Source: Pseudomonas mangrovi | Lineage (GTDB): Bacteria; Pseudomonadota; Gammaproteobacteria; Pseudomonadales; Pseudomonadaceae | Assembly: GCF_003052585.1 (NCBI RefSeq) | Contig: NZ_QASN01000020.1 | Location: 496,001-560,000 of the forward strand | DNA length: 64,000 nucleotides | Direction of reading: 5' to 3' | Shown: positions 9,075 to 19,637 of the stretch, one piece after another | Layout of the letters: every line of letters begins with the position of its first letter | Position numbering within the stretch: position 1 is the stretch's first letter | Program-made: the position numbers and the translations under genes | Notes under the pieces: model-generated | Databases searched by the model: none | Seen by the model: the letters and a program-made list of their open reading frames with translations, nothing else | Told to the model about the DNA's origin: nothing

Positions 9075-11062
9075 CTCCGACTCCCGGCATTCCCCGCGCG
9101 GCATTGAGCTGGCTGCTGGTCGCCCAGGCGCTGGTCATCGTGCCGCATCTAGGTCATCTGCCGATCTGGATCGTGCTCTTGTGGCTTGGCTGCGCGCTCT
9201 GGCGCATCCAGATCTTCCGCATGCGCGCGGCCTATCCCAATGCGCTGGTGAAAATCGTTCTGATGCTGATCGCAGGCTTCGCCGTCTACCAGTCGCGGGG
9301 CCGCCTGATCGGGCTGGATGCCGGCGTGGTGCTGCTGGTGGCGGCGTTCATTCTCAAGCTGGTGGAGATGCGCAGCCGACGTGATGCGCTGGTGCTGATC
9401 TTTCTCGGCTTCTTCGTGGTGGTCACGGCCTACCTGTTCGAAACCGGGCCGGGGATTGCGCTGTTCAGCCTGCTACCAGTGGCGGTGCTGCTGGCGGCGA
9501 TGATCGGCCTGCAGTCCGAAGGGCAGGCGGCCAAGCCCTGGCCAACCCTGCGTCTGGCGGGCGGCATCATGCTGCAGGCATTGCCGCTGATGCTGCTGCT
9601 GTTCGTTTTCTTCCCGCGGATGGGACCGTTGTGGTCGCTGCCGACGCCGAGTGATCGCGGTAAGACCGGGCTGTCCGAGAGCATGAGTCCCAACGATATT
9701 GCCGAACTCAGTCGCTCGGACGAGCTGGTTTTTCGAGCCACATTCGCGGGTACGCCGCCACCACGCGCAGAGCTTTACTGGCGTGCGATGACCCTGGAGC
9801 ATTTTGACGGACGCCGCTGGAGCCAGGCCGCCACGCCCGCGTCGCGCGTCGATTGGCAGAAGCGCGGTGAGCCCTTGCGTTACAGCGTGCTGATGCAGCC
9901 CAGCGAGCAGGCCTGGCTTTTTGCACTGGATGTTGCCGAGAGCGATGAGGCGGGGGTCTACCGGATGAGCGACTACCGCTTGCAGCGTGAGCGGCCCATC
10001 GATCGACCACTACTCTACGATGTGATTTCCTGGCCTGAAGCGGTGCGTGACAGCAGTCTCAGTCCCTGGCAGTTGCGCCGCGCGCTGCAGTTGCCTTCGC
10101 AGGGCGAAGCGCGTTCGCGACTGTGGGCACAGCAACTGCGCAAGGCCTACCCGGAGCCTGAGGCGCTGGTGAATGAAGTACTGGCTAATTTCAATCGCGA
10201 ACCCTTCGTCTATACGCTGCGTCCGCCGGTATTGGGCGAGAACGCCATCGACACCTTTCTGTTCGATACACGCCGCGGGTTCTGTGCTCACTATGCCGGT
10301 GCCATGGTGTTCGTCCTGCGTGCCGCAGGCATTCCTGCGCGTGTGGTGGCGGGCTATCAGGGCGGTGAACCAGGGCCCGGCGCGCGTACCGTGCAGGTGC
10401 GCCAGTTCGATGCGCACGCCTGGGTGGAGTACTGGCACCCGCAACGCGGCTGGATAAGTGTCGACCCTACCTTTCAGGTCGCGCCAGAGCGGATCGAGTT
10501 GGGCCTGGAAGCGGCAGTAGCGGAGGAGCAGAGCTTTCTCGAGGATTCACCGTTCTCTCCGCTTCGCTATCGCCAGTACGGCTGGCTGAATCAGTTGCGC
10601 CTGGCGCTGGATGAACTCGATCACGGCTGGCAGAACTGGGTCCTGAACTATCAGGCGACCCAGCAACAGGGGCTTTTCGAGCGCCTGCTTGGCAAAGACT
10701 TCCAATGGCGCCTGGTTCTGGCGCTGCTGATTGGTGGCGGGCTGTTTCTCGGCGCGCTCGCGCTGCTGCTGCTCAAACCCTGGCGCGACGGCCTTGATCC
10801 TGCGCAACGCCTGCATGCCCAGTTCGAGCGCATATTGGCGCGGCAAGGGCTGCGCCGGCTGCCAGGCGAGGGCGCGCGCAGCTTCGCTGACAGGGCAGCG
10901 CGGGAATTGCCGGCGCAGGCGGCACAGATTCGCGCATTCAGCGGTCTCTATCAGGCTCAGTGCTATGCCGGTCGCAGTGTGGCGCCGAGCGTCCTGCGGC
11001 ATAGCCTGAAGCGCTTGCGCCGCGCCTTGCCGTGGCGGCTTCCCGGTCGTGGAGGAAAGTGA
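9071..11062 (+). CDS. tgpA: TgpA-type membrane transglutaminase
   Basis: This 663-residue protein has a DUF3488-type N-terminus with five or six membrane helices (to about residue 190), a periplasmic transglutaminase core, a C-terminal membrane helix (about 555-577) and a cytoplasmic DUF4129-like tail. The catalytic triad is intact: Cys405 in RRGFCAHYAG, His449 in DAHAWVEYW and Asp465 in ISVDPT. The homologue in P. aeruginosa, TgpA, has been reported as essential and its core as a real transglutaminase fold; the physiological substrate is not established to my knowledge. It is coupled by a 4-base overlap to the DUF58 gene. Only 2 bases separate it from the CHAD gene. Confidence 0.93.
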   Translation: MTPTPGIPRAALSWLLVAQALVIVPHLGHLPIWIVLLWLGCALWRIQIFRMRAAYPNALVKIVLMLIAGFAVYQSRGRLIGLDAGVVLLVAAFILKLVEMRSRRDALVLIFLGFFVVVTAYLFETGPGIALFSLLPVAVLLAAMIGLQSEGQAAKPWPTLRLAGGIMLQALPLMLLLFVFFPRMGPLWSLPTPSDRGKTGLSESMSPNDIAELSRSDELVFRATFAGTPPPRAELYWRAMTLEHFDGRRWSQAATPASRVDWQKRGEPLRYSVLMQPSEQAWLFALDVAESDEAGVYRMSDYRLQRERPIDRPLLYDVISWPEAVRDSSLSPWQLRRALQLPSQGEARSRLWAQQLRKAYPEPEALVNEVLANFNREPFVYTLRPPVLGENAIDTFLFDTRRGFCAHYAGAMVFVLRAAGIPARVVAGYQGGEPGPGARTVQVRQFDAHAWVEYWHPQRGWISVDPTFQVAPERIELGLEAAVAEEQSFLEDSPFSPLRYRQYGWLNQLRLALDELDHGWQNWVLNYQATQQQGLFERLLGKDFQWRLVLALLIGGGLFLGALALLLLKPWRDGLDPAQRLHAQFERILARQGLRRLPGEGARSFADRAARELPAQAAQIRAFSGLYQAQCYAGRSVAPSVLRHSLKRLRRALPWRLPGRGGK

Positions 11063-11064
11063 AT

Positions 11065-11829
11065 ATGAGCAGCAGGGTAGACAGTCTGGTGGCTTCAGGT
11101 CTGGGGCTGGAGGTGCGACTGCAGGCGTGCCTGGCTCGCCTTCGCGCAGATACCGATAGCGAGGCGCTGCACGATCTGCGCATCGCGCTGCGGCGTCTGC
11201 GCAGCCTGCTACGGCCGCTGCGCAAGCTGGAGTCGGTGGCAGAACTGGATCGCGCCGCGCAGGCTGTTGGCCGTCTCAGTAGCCCCATGCGCGACGCCGA
11301 GGTGCTGCATGCCGAACTGAGCAAGCGTGGTCAGGCGCAGCTGCTCGCGGTTCACGATCTGCATTTGCGCGAGAAATACGCCCAGTTGCTGGTCGCGCCT
11401 GAACTTGCGCGACTGCAGCAGTTGCTGGGCCAATGGCCAGACAACCTGCGCGAGCAGCAGCGCGCCGGTGAGCTGGCTCGACTGGACCGACGCATTCGAC
11501 GCTATCTGCGCAAGCAGCAACGCAAGTTGTGCGATGCACTGGCAGATCCGGCCCACGACCGTCATCGCCTGCGTCTGCTGATCAAGCGCTTGCGCTACGC
11601 CGATGAGGCCTACCCGGATCTGTCGCGCATGCACGCTGATTTGCGCGGCAAACTCAAGGCTGCCCAATCAGCGCTGGGCGACTGGCATGATCGTTGGCAG
11701 TGGCTGCTGCGCCTGGCTGCGGATCCCCAACTGGCGCCGATGCAGGCCGCTTGGGAAGTGGAACTGGTCAAGGCCGAGCGGCAGGCCGACCAGGCTCTCG
11801 AAGCGCTGCGTCGGGCGCTGTCTGCATAG
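11065..11829 (+). CDS. CHAD-domain protein
   Basis: This 254-residue, all-helical protein has the conserved-histidine alpha-helical domain pattern: LHDLRIALRRLRS near residue 35, where His and spaced Arg residues form one basic face, and a second basic face at RLRLLIKRLRYADE near residues 165-180. CHAD domains bind polyphosphate and are found at polyphosphate granules, free or fused to triphosphatase domains. Here the domain stands alone, without a CYTH domain. The ATG at 11065 follows GGAGG with a short spacer and sits 2 bases after tgpA, so it is part of the moxR-DUF58-tgpA operon. That links a polyphosphate-binding protein to a membrane transglutaminase by position only. Confidence 0.85.
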   Translation: MSSRVDSLVASGLGLEVRLQACLARLRADTDSEALHDLRIALRRLRSLLRPLRKLESVAELDRAAQAVGRLSSPMRDAEVLHAELSKRGQAQLLAVHDLHLREKYAQLLVAPELARLQQLLGQWPDNLREQQRAGELARLDRRIRRYLRKQQRKLCDALADPAHDRHRLRLLIKRLRYADEAYPDLSRMHADLRGKLKAAQSALGDWHDRWQWLLRLAADPQLAPMQAAWEVELVKAERQADQALEALRRALSA

Positions 11830-11934
11830 CGGCGAGTGATCCTGGGACATTCTGCTCGACATGCGACGTACCGCCGCAGCACGGGCTGCGTTTAAGATCC
11901 GCGCTCTGCCCTGATCTGAAGGAAGCGCGTGTTC

Positions 11935-12729
11935 ATGACTTTTCTCGAATTGATCCAGGCGGTGCGTGACGACCCGACACAGGTGACGGTGCCGGCGACC
12001 TGGGGCCAGGGGCGTGCCGGATTCGGCGGGCTGGTCGCGGCACTGGCCTACGAGGCGATGCGCGCCCAGGTGCCGGCCGAGCGACCCGTGCGCTCTCTGG
12101 CGATCACCTTTGTCGGCCCGCTGGCGGTGGATCGTCCGGCCAGCTACGAGGCTGAGGTGCTGCGCGAGGGCAAGGCCGTCAGCCAGGTGCTTGGCCGGGT
12201 TGTTCAGGATGGCCAGGTAGTGACCCTGATTCAGGGCAGCTTCGGCGCCTCGCGCAGCTCGCAGATCGAGGTGCAGGCACTGCCGGCGCCGGCGATGAAG
12301 CCCCAGAGCGAGTGCGGTGAGCGGGTCTTCGTCGCCGGACTGATGCCGGAGTTTCTTCGTTACCTGGCACTGTGCTGGGGCGAGGGCGGCCTGCCGTTCA
12401 GCAACAACAAGTCACGCCATCTGGGGGGCTGGGTACGCTTTGACGAGCCGGCCGGTGAGCCGCTGGAGGTAGCCCATCTTCTGGCCCTGGTGGATGCCTG
12501 GCCGCCGGCGGTGCTGCCGCACCTGAGCGGGTTTGCGCCGGGCAGTTCGCTGACCTGGACCATCGAGTTCGTCCAGCCGTTGCCGGCGCTCACTAGTGAC
12601 CAATGGTGTCTGTACCGCGCCGAGATCGAGCATGCGCGCGATGGCTATGGCCACGTTGCCGCGGGATTGTGGAGCCCGGCCGGGGAGCTGATCGCGCTCA
12701 GTCGGCAGACGGTGACGGTGTTCGGCTGA
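11935..12729 (+). CDS. Acyl-CoA thioesterase-like protein (double hot-dog)
   Basis: This is a 264-residue protein. The pattern fits the TesB-like double hot-dog thioesterase family: an N-terminal FGGLVAALAYEAM helix, the strand pair RPVRSLAITFVGPL, and a second repeat ending in GHVAAGLWSPAGELIA with an ALSRQ-like tail. Such enzymes hydrolyse acyl-CoA thioesters in the cytoplasm; chain-length preference is not readable from sequence. The ATG at 11935 has AAGGAAG at a normal distance, whereas the GTG at 11929 is too close to it. It follows the tgpA-CHAD operon after a 105-base gap, so it may have its own promoter. It converges with the chemoreceptor gene. Confidence 0.8.
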   Translation: MTFLELIQAVRDDPTQVTVPATWGQGRAGFGGLVAALAYEAMRAQVPAERPVRSLAITFVGPLAVDRPASYEAEVLREGKAVSQVLGRVVQDGQVVTLIQGSFGASRSSQIEVQALPAPAMKPQSECGERVFVAGLMPEFLRYLALCWGEGGLPFSNNKSRHLGGWVRFDEPAGEPLEVAHLLALVDAWPPAVLPHLSGFAPGSSLTWTIEFVQPLPALTSDQWCLYRAEIEHARDGYGHVAAGLWSPAGELIALSRQTVTVFG

Positions 12730-12829
12730 TCGCCTGACGGCACGGCCCGCGGCGCCAGGCGCTTAACCGGTCGCCGCCGTTTGCTGCCCGCGCCTTCTGC
12801 CGATCAGCGCAGGTTCATTGCCGCGTTAC

Positions 12830-14308
12830 TCAGAGCCTGAGCTGACGTATGGCGCGGGTCAGCTCGCCCGCCAGGGCTGCCAGTTCGCCGCTGGTGGCGG
12901 CTGATTCGATGGTCTGCTGCACGGTACTTTCGGTGACGTCGCGGATGCTCACCACCGCGCGATTCATCTCCTCGGCAACCTGGCTCTGCTGCTCGGCGGC
13001 AACGGCGATCTGGGTGTTGCTCTCGCGCATCTGCGCCACCGCCTGGGTGATTGCCGCCAGCGCGGTGCCGGCCTCGACCGCTTGCTGCACGCAGCCATCG
13101 GCGCGCAGCGAGCTTTCCTGCATGAATTCGACCGCATCGCGACTGCCCGATTGCAGGGCGCTGATCATGCTGGTTATTTCGGTGGTGGAGTCCTGCACCC
13201 GCTTGGCCAGGTTGCGTACCTCATCGGCGACCACGGCGAAGCCGCGCCCCATCTCGCCGGCGCGGGCTGCCTCAATGGCGGCGTTCAGCGCAAGCAGGTT
13301 GGTCTGCTCGGCGATGCCATGGATTTCGCTGACCACGCTGCTGATCTTCTGGCTGTCGTCGGCGAGCTGCTGGATCATTTCCGCGGTCTGCTGCACGCCG
13401 ACGGAGAGCGCGGAGATCGATTGCTCGACGCGGCCCACCACCTGCTGCCCTTCGCCAGCCAGATGATCGGCCTGCTTGGACTGATCGCGGGTAGCGCCCG
13501 CATGCTCGGCAATGTGGTGGACGGTGGCGGTCATCTCGTTGATCGCAGTGGCGGCCTGGTCGGTCTCGCTCTGCTGGCCAAGCATGCCCTGACGCACCTG
13601 TTCCATGCTCCGGGCCAGCCGGCTGGTGCCTTCGTCCAGGCGGGTGGCGGCCTGCGCCACGGCGCCGACCACACGCTGGTAGCCGGCCTGCATGGCATTG
13701 AAGGCGTGCGCCATCTGGCCGACTTCGTCACGGCAGTCGAGCGGCACCCGGGCGGACAGGTCACCGCTTTTCTCGACCGCGAGCATCACGTCCTTGAGGG
13801 TATTCAGATGGGTGAGGATGAAGCGGATCAGCAGCTGCGAGGCCGCCAGCAGGGCCAGCATCAGCAGGCCGACGACCACTGCGTAGGCGAGTGCGCGGTC
13901 GAGGAAGATGTCCATGATGGTCGGACCCTTGACCAGCAAGGCGACGCGCTGCTCGCCCGCGTCGATGACCTGGGCGCCCACCAGTGGCTGGCTGCCGAAG
14001 AACACCGCGTGGGGCAACTCGACCCAGCCACTGGCTCGTGCTACCAGCGGACCGTGCCCACCGGGCAAGGCCGGTGTCTCGCCGCTTCGGAACAGCAACT
14101 GCTGCGGCAGGCTGGGCAATGCCTGCCCCGCGGGCCAGCTGCGCAACAGCTCGGCCTGCTGCATGGCGCCAGCGCGCGCCTGCTCGATGCGTGCGTCGCG
14201 CTCGAGGTTCATCGCATAGAGAACCAGCAGCAGCGTGGTAAAGAAGGCGACCGCGTTGACGGCCCAGAACTTGAACTTGAGGGGAATGTCGCGAAGGCGG
14301 ACGCTCAT
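12830..14308 (-). CDS. Methyl-accepting chemotaxis protein
   Basis: This 492-residue transducer has TM1 at about residues 14-32, a short periplasmic region of about 105 residues, TM2 at about 140-164, a HAMP domain at about 165-215 and a long cytoplasmic coiled coil. The signalling tip [19 protein letters not shown] and the following [15 protein letters not shown] are canonical. It relays ligand binding to CheA/CheW. The periplasmic part is too small for a Cache or helical-bundle domain of standard size, so the stimulus is unknown. The gene is monocistronic and not near che genes. No CheB/CheR-docking pentapeptide is seen at the C-terminus (it ends RAIRQLRL). Confidence 0.93.
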   Translation of the reverse strand: MSVRLRDIPLKFKFWAVNAVAFFTTLLLVLYAMNLERDARIEQARAGAMQQAELLRSWPAGQALPSLPQQLLFRSGETPALPGGHGPLVARASGWVELPHAVFFGSQPLVGAQVIDAGEQRVALLVKGPTIMDIFLDRALAYAVVVGLLMLALLAASQLLIRFILTHLNTLKDVMLAVEKSGDLSARVPLDCRDEVGQMAHAFNAMQAGYQRVVGAVAQAATRLDEGTSRLARSMEQVRQGMLGQQSETDQAATAINEMTATVHHIAEHAGATRDQSKQADHLAGEGQQVVGRVEQSISALSVGVQQTAEMIQQLADDSQKISSVVSEIHGIAEQTNLLALNAAIEAARAGEMGRGFAVVADEVRNLAKRVQDSTTEITSMISALQSGSRDAVEFMQESSLRADGCVQQAVEAGTALAAITQAVAQMRESNTQIAVAAEQQSQVAEEMNRAVVSIRDVTESTVQQTIESAATSGELAALAGELTRAIRQLRL

Positions 14309-14430
14309 CTCGTTGTTACTTCCGTCTGCTTGAGTGTGATGGCGTTCGCATTCTGTCGAAAGCGCGACGCCCTGTCGTTGATACCCGTCAACCGCATGCG
14401 AAGAGTTTAGCGGCCATTGTGGCGGAAGCT

Positions 14431-15252
14431 TTAGGCGCTTTGCGACGGGCTATCCAGCACCTGCGGAAGATTGAAAAAGGCTCTGGCGCTGGCGCTGCTG
14501 TGGGCCGCCAGCTGCTCCTCGGTCTCGCCACGGTGGCGGGCGACTTCGCGCAGTACTTCGCCAAGGAAAGCCGGTTCGTTGTGCCGCGGGCGAGGGCGCA
14601 GCGTTCGCGGCAGCAGGTAGGGGGCGTCACTTTCGAGCATCAGGCGCCCTCGGGGGATTTCGCCAACCAGCTCGTGCAGATGGGTGCCGCGGCGCTCGTC
14701 GCAGATCCAGCCGGTGATGCCGATGTGCAGGTCCATGTCCAGGTAACCATAGAGGCTGCGGCGCTCACCAGTGAAGCAGTGCACCACGGCCGCCGGCAGA
14801 CGGTCGCGGTAGTCACGGAGGATTTCCAGCAGACGTTGGCTGGCATCGCGTTCGTGAAGAAAGACCGGCAGCTGCAGCTCGGCGGCCAGTGTCAGCTGGG
14901 CTTCCAACGCGCGCTCCTGCTGCGGACGTGGCGAGAAGTCGCGGTTGAAGTCCAGGCCGCATTCGCCGACAGCCCGCACCCTGGCGTCGCTGAGCAACGC
15001 CTTCAGCGCGGAGGCACTGTCGCCATTCCACTCGCGCGCATCATGCGGGTGGACCCCGGCGGTGGCGAACAGCCGCTGGCCACTGGCGTCCAGTTGGCGA
15101 CAGAGCTCGATGCCCTGCTCGCTGCCGTTCAGGCTGGTGCCGGTCACCAGCAGTTGGCAGACCCCGGCGGCATGCGCACGGGCGATGACCGCCTCGAGCT
15201 GGTTGGCGAAGCTTGCGTGGGTGAGATTGACGCCGATATCGATCAGTTGCAT
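14431..15252 (-). CDS. tatD: TatD family metal-dependent DNase
   Basis: This is a 273-residue TIM-barrel hydrolase. The start [12 protein letters not shown], with GVNL where relatives such as YcfH have HCHL, matches TatD proper. Metal-ligand motifs follow: [42 protein letters not shown] and the late [10 protein letters not shown]. TatD has 3'-5' exonuclease and DNA-repair-related activity; despite its name it is not part of Tat export. The ATG at 15252 follows AGGAG. It is divergent from the transglycosylase gene with about 140 bases between starts, and nothing else is seen in that gap. Confidence 0.93.
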   Translation of the reverse strand: MQLIDIGVNLTHASFANQLEAVIARAHAAGVCQLLVTGTSLNGSEQGIELCRQLDASGQRLFATAGVHPHDAREWNGDSASALKALLSDARVRAVGECGLDFNRDFSPRPQQERALEAQLTLAAELQLPVFLHERDASQRLLEILRDYRDRLPAAVVHCFTGERRSLYGYLDMDLHIGITGWICDERRGTHLHELVGEIPRGRLMLESDAPYLLPRTLRPRPRHNEPAFLGEVLREVARHRGETEEQLAAHSSASARAFFNLPQVLDSPSQSA

Positions 15253-15391
15253 GGGACTCTCCTGCGAGCGCGGCAGGATAGCAGCGCCGGTTCGCCCTGG
15301 CATGCCGCTGGTGCCTGTGGCGCGACTGTGCGAACCTCGGCAGCCATTTTTTCGCAAGGGCGGCCGTTGCGCCGTCCCGTCGAGAGTCCGG

Positions 15392-16786
15392 ATGCTGCGA
15401 GCGCTATTGCTGCTGTTGCTGTTGCTGCCCCTGTCGGTCCAGGCACGACTGGCTGCGCCCGATGTGTCGCTCAAGAAGGAGCAGCCGCCAGCGCAGGGAC
15501 AGCGTGATCTGGCGCAAATTCGCGAGAGCGGCGTACTGCGGGTGCTGCTCAATCAGAGCAGGCACAGCTCGGGCGAAGTGCGCGGTGCGGTCATCGGCCT
15601 GGAGCTGCAGCGCCTGCGAGCCTTCGAGCGGGCACTCAACGAGCGTCCCGGCGCTGCAGCGATTCGACTGCAGATGGTGCCGGTGCCCAAGGATCAGCTG
15701 CTCGAAGCCCTGCGCCAGGGACGGGGCGACCTGGTGGCCTCGGGAGAACTCTTCGATGCGCCTGCCGGGCCGTTGCTTAGCGCCAGTACACCGATTGCCA
15801 GCGATGTGCCGCTGGTGGTGGTCGCGCGTCAGGGCAATCGGCGTTACACCCGTCTGCAGGACCTCTCCGGACGCGTGTTCGCCTTGCCGGCAGGCAGTGC
15901 GGCGGTACCGGCACTGCAGCAGCTGAATCGCGATCTGCGCGCGCGCGGCCTTGAACCACTCGATTACGAGCTGATGGATGCCAGCCTGGCGGTGGAAGAC
16001 GTGCTCGAACTGGTGCACAGCGGTGTGGTGCCGCTGACGGTGGTCGAACTACCGATCGCCCAGCGTTGGGCGGGGGTCTACTCACGCTTGCGCGTCGACC
16101 GGCACATGGTCCTGGCCAAGGACGCCGATCTTGCCTGGTACGTGCGGCGTGATGCGCCGAACCTCCTGGCCAGGGTCAATGGCTTCCTTCACCAGCAATC
16201 GACCTCGCCCCAGGCGGACGCCGAACTGCGGCGCCTTTACCGCAGCACCTATCGTCTGCAGAACCCGCTCGGGCGTGTCGAGCTGACGCGTCTGCAGCGG
16301 GTCGGTCCAGTGCTGCAGCGGCACGCTGTGGAGCAGGAGCTGGACTGGTCGTTGCTCGCCGCACTGGCCTTCAAGGAGTCCACGCTCAATCCCAATGCAC
16401 GGGGTTCGGGCGGAGCCAGCGGCCTGATGCAGATCACGCCGGCGACCGCACGCGCCGTTGGCGTCAGCGATCCGGCGGGCGTGGACAGCAATGTGCGGGC
16501 GGCTTCGCGCTATCTGGCGCGCCTGCGGGACCGGCACTTTGCCAGCCCGAGCATCGCCGAGCGTGAACGCCGGGCCTTTGTCCTGGCGGCCTACAACATG
16601 GGGCCGCAGAGGGTTCAGCAGATGCGCGACGAGGCTCGCCGTCGGGGCCTGGACGCCGACCGTTGGTTCTTCAGTGTTGAGCGCATTGCGCTGGAGCAGA
16701 TGGGGCTGCGCGGCGGCAACTACGTCAATGCGGTGAACAAGTACTACCTGATCTACCGCCGCGAGCGCGACTACCTGCCGCGCTGA
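15392..16786 (+). CDS. MltF-like membrane-bound lytic murein transglycosylase
   Basis: This 464-residue exported protein starts at 15392 with a leucine-rich signal peptide ending near VQA. A periplasmic solute-binding (amino-acid-binding-like) domain at about 40-275 is followed by an SLT lytic transglycosylase domain at about 300-460. The catalytic glutamate is in [11 protein letters not shown], followed by [13 protein letters not shown] and the [10 protein letters not shown] motif. MltF enzymes cleave peptidoglycan glycan strands, and the binding-protein domain modulates them by muropeptide or peptide sensing. There is no lipobox, so membrane attachment would differ from lipidated relatives. 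The start codon lies at the head of a long open frame whose upstream part I do not believe is coding. It converges with lifO, 1 base apart. Confidence 0.88.
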   Translation: MLRALLLLLLLLPLSVQARLAAPDVSLKKEQPPAQGQRDLAQIRESGVLRVLLNQSRHSSGEVRGAVIGLELQRLRAFERALNERPGAAAIRLQMVPVPKDQLLEALRQGRGDLVASGELFDAPAGPLLSASTPIASDVPLVVVARQGNRRYTRLQDLSGRVFALPAGSAAVPALQQLNRDLRARGLEPLDYELMDASLAVEDVLELVHSGVVPLTVVELPIAQRWAGVYSRLRVDRHMVLAKDADLAWYVRRDAPNLLARVNGFLHQQSTSPQADAELRRLYRSTYRLQNPLGRVELTRLQRVGPVLQRHAVEQELDWSLLAALAFKESTLNPNARGSGGASGLMQITPATARAVGVSDPAGVDSNVRAASRYLARLRDRHFASPSIAERERRAFVLAAYNMGPQRVQQMRDEARRRGLDADRWFFSVERIALEQMGLRGGNYVNAVNKYYLIYRRERDYLPR

Positions 16787-16787
16787 C

Positions 16788-17810
16788 TCAGCGCTCCCGC
16801 GCGGCGGCCACTTCCAGCGCTGCGTCCAGACGCAGGCGCTCGCCGTCGGAGAAGCTCTCGCGTTCCAGCTGCTCGATGGCGGTGGCCTTGTCGCCGGCAC
16901 TCAGGCCCTGGTTCTGTTCGATCCTGCTGCGCGCCTGCCGGTAGTCGCCAAGTCGCTTCTGCCAGTCGCTGCGCTGCGCGTCGAGCTGCTCCAGACGACG
17001 GGTCGCCTCGCCGCCTACCAGTTGCAGGCGCAGGCTGCGAATTTCTTCGGCGGACGCGCCGCGCTCCTGCAGCGCCTGGGTCTGGCTGCGCAGCTCGATC
17101 TGCATCTGGGCGGCCATCTGTTCGCTGGTGGCTTCCGGCATCTGTGCCCGCAGCTGGTCTATAGCCCGGGCCTTGGCGGCATCGTCCAGGCTGCGGTCAT
17201 GCAGGATCGCCAGGCGTTCCAGGCTGAAGCGGCCCAGGGCCTCCTCGTCAGCGAAGAAGGCGCTATGGGCCTCGGCGCTGAAGAGGCGAGCGCGCAGCGC
17301 CCGTACCGCGGCGTCGCGCTGGCGCAGCAGCGCAAGATCCGCACGCTGTGGCAGGTCGCGCTCCAGTTGCACCAGCTCGCGCTTGTACTCCAGATACTGT
17401 GCCAGCAGCGCCAGCGCCTGACTGCGCGCGGGTTCCTGCAGCTGTTCGCCGATGTACTGCTGCAGGCGTGCAATGCTGCGCTTGTAGGGTTCCTCGCCGA
17501 TGGTGCTGAGGAAGTAGTCGAAGAGGCGGCGAATGTCCTGGTTGATGACCAGGTTGCCTGCCTCATCCAGAAGAAATGCGCCGTCGATTGCAGTGCCACG
17601 CAAAGAGCCGGGAAGGCTGTTGCGTGCGTTCTGCGGCGCTGCGTCGGCTGTCACGGACACTGCGTTGCGCGGCGTCGCAGCAGGCGCCGATGTGGGCGAC
17701 GGCAAACTTGCGTTGCGGGTCGGTGCCGGTGGGTCCAGCGGCTGCCAGTAGAGCACCAGCGCAAGGCTGGAAATGAAGAACAGCGGAACGAGGAAGAGCA
17801 ACTTTTTCAA
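16788..17810 (-). CDS. lifO: Lipase-specific foldase LifO
   Basis: This is the 340-residue steric chaperone of LipA. It has an N-terminal inner-membrane anchor (residues 4-21), a variable Pro/Ala/Thr-rich linker (about 25-65) and an extended helical domain that wraps the lipase. The Lif signature RxxFDYFLSxxGE is present at 94-106, beginning RRLFDYFLS. It folds the secreted lipase in the periplasm before type II export. It lies downstream of lipA on the same strand with a 61-base gap containing a hairpin. The only suitable start is TTG at 17810, without a clear Shine-Dalgarno sequence, which predicts lower expression than the lipase. It is also called lipB or lipH in other species. Confidence 0.95.
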   Translation of the reverse strand: MKKLLFLVPLFFISSLALVLYWQPLDPPAPTRNASLPSPTSAPAATPRNAVSVTADAAPQNARNSLPGSLRGTAIDGAFLLDEAGNLVINQDIRRLFDYFLSTIGEEPYKRSIARLQQYIGEQLQEPARSQALALLAQYLEYKRELVQLERDLPQRADLALLRQRDAAVRALRARLFSAEAHSAFFADEEALGRFSLERLAILHDRSLDDAAKARAIDQLRAQMPEATSEQMAAQMQIELRSQTQALQERGASAEEIRSLRLQLVGGEATRRLEQLDAQRSDWQKRLGDYRQARSRIEQNQGLSAGDKATAIEQLERESFSDGERLRLDAALEVAAARER

Positions 17811-17841
17811 CGGATGGGCCCGGTGCGTGTGCAGGGTGAAT

Positions 17842-17863
17842 GCCGGGGCCTTACGACCCCGGC
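17842..17863 (-). other. Intercistronic hairpin between lipA and lifO
   Basis: GCCGGGG (17842-17848) pairs with CCCCGGC (17857-17863) around an 8-base loop, 8 bases after the lipA stop. No T-run follows in the direction of transcription, so it is more likely a partial attenuator or an mRNA-stabilising 3' structure for the lipase message than a full terminator. Confidence 0.5.
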
Positions 17864-17871
17864 GCTGTCGG

Positions 17872-18908
<1,037 letters not shown>

Positions 18909-18992
18909 CTTTGCGGCGGGATAGAGCAAAGGCTCTAGCATGCGGATGCGGGTGATCCAGGCAGCCAAAGAGAAGAGCAGGGCGGACGCTTG

Positions 18993-19011
18993 GCGTTACG
19001 CCTGGAAACGC
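18993..19011. promoter_or_regulatory. Possible upstream activator site for lipA
   Basis: GCGTT (18993-18997) and AACGC (19007-19011) form an inverted repeat with a 9-base spacer, about 85-115 bases upstream of the sigma-54-like element. That distance is normal for an enhancer of a sigma-54 activator. The repeat is short and may be chance. Confidence 0.25.
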
Positions 19012-19118
19012 AGTTGAGAGCTGCTGTGCGGTAAAAATGCGAGAAACGGTAGCGAAGTTCGTCGAAATGACGAGTTAGTCCAAAGATGACCGATAGTTCA
19101 CGAAAAGCTGCCCGGACT

Positions 19119-19616
19119 TTAGCGGTAGTCGATCTCGATCAGGTACCACAGGCGTTCGCCGGTGGGGGTCGCCACCCTTACCTCTGCATCCAACGACTTG
19201 CCGAGCAGGGCCCGGGCCAGTGGCGAGTCGATGCTGATCAACCCGCTCTTGAGGTCCAGCTCGTCCGGGCCGACGATCCGGTAGCGCGTCTGCTCGCCCT
19301 GTTCATCTTCCAGGGTTACCCAGGCGCCGAAGTACACCTTGTTCGGATCGCTGGGGCGCTGCGCGACCACCTTGAGGCTTTCCAGACGCTTGGTAAGGAA
19401 GCGCACGCGACTATCGATCTCGCGCAGCATCTTCTTGCCATAGATGTACTCGGCGTTTTCCGAGCGATCACCCAGCGCCGCCGCCTCGCTCACCGCCTGG
19501 GTCACTTGCGGTCTGCGCACATGCCAGAGCTCGTGCAGTTCGGCGCGCAGACGCGCCTCTCCCTCTGCGGTGATCAGTGCGGTGCCTGCGGTGCGGGGAG
19601 GGCGGTAGCGACTCAA
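19119..19616 (-). CDS. greB: Transcription elongation factor GreB
   Basis: This 165-residue cytoplasmic protein has an N-terminal coiled coil with the acidic tip LGDRSENAEYIYGKK, which inserts into the RNA polymerase secondary channel and stimulates transcript cleavage in backtracked complexes. A C-terminal FKBP-like domain contains the SPLARALLGK segment. The YIYGKK form and the length separate GreB from GreA. It lies 21 bases after the ABC permease gene on the same strand, so it may be transcribed with it. Confidence 0.93.
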   Translation of the reverse strand: MSRYRPPRTAGTALITAEGEARLRAELHELWHVRRPQVTQAVSEAAALGDRSENAEYIYGKKMLREIDSRVRFLTKRLESLKVVAQRPSDPNKVYFGAWVTLEDEQGEQTRYRIVGPDELDLKSGLISIDSPLARALLGKSLDAEVRVATPTGERLWYLIEIDYR

Positions 19617-19637
19617 GGTGATTGTCCCGTCTGGAGG

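Noticed and set aside
13082..14410. Plus-strand open frame of 442 codons across the chemoreceptor gene
   Set aside because: High GC content makes long antisense frames; the minus strand encodes a complete chemoreceptor.
14945..15391. A longer open frame upstream of the MltF-like gene that would add about 149 residues
   Set aside because: It overlaps tatD on the opposite strand, has no family-like content, and the ATG at 15392 gives a clean signal peptide.
19001..19118. A small gene in the gap between lipA and greB
   Set aside because: Start-to-stop runs there are short and overlap greB; the gap is better explained by the lipA control region.
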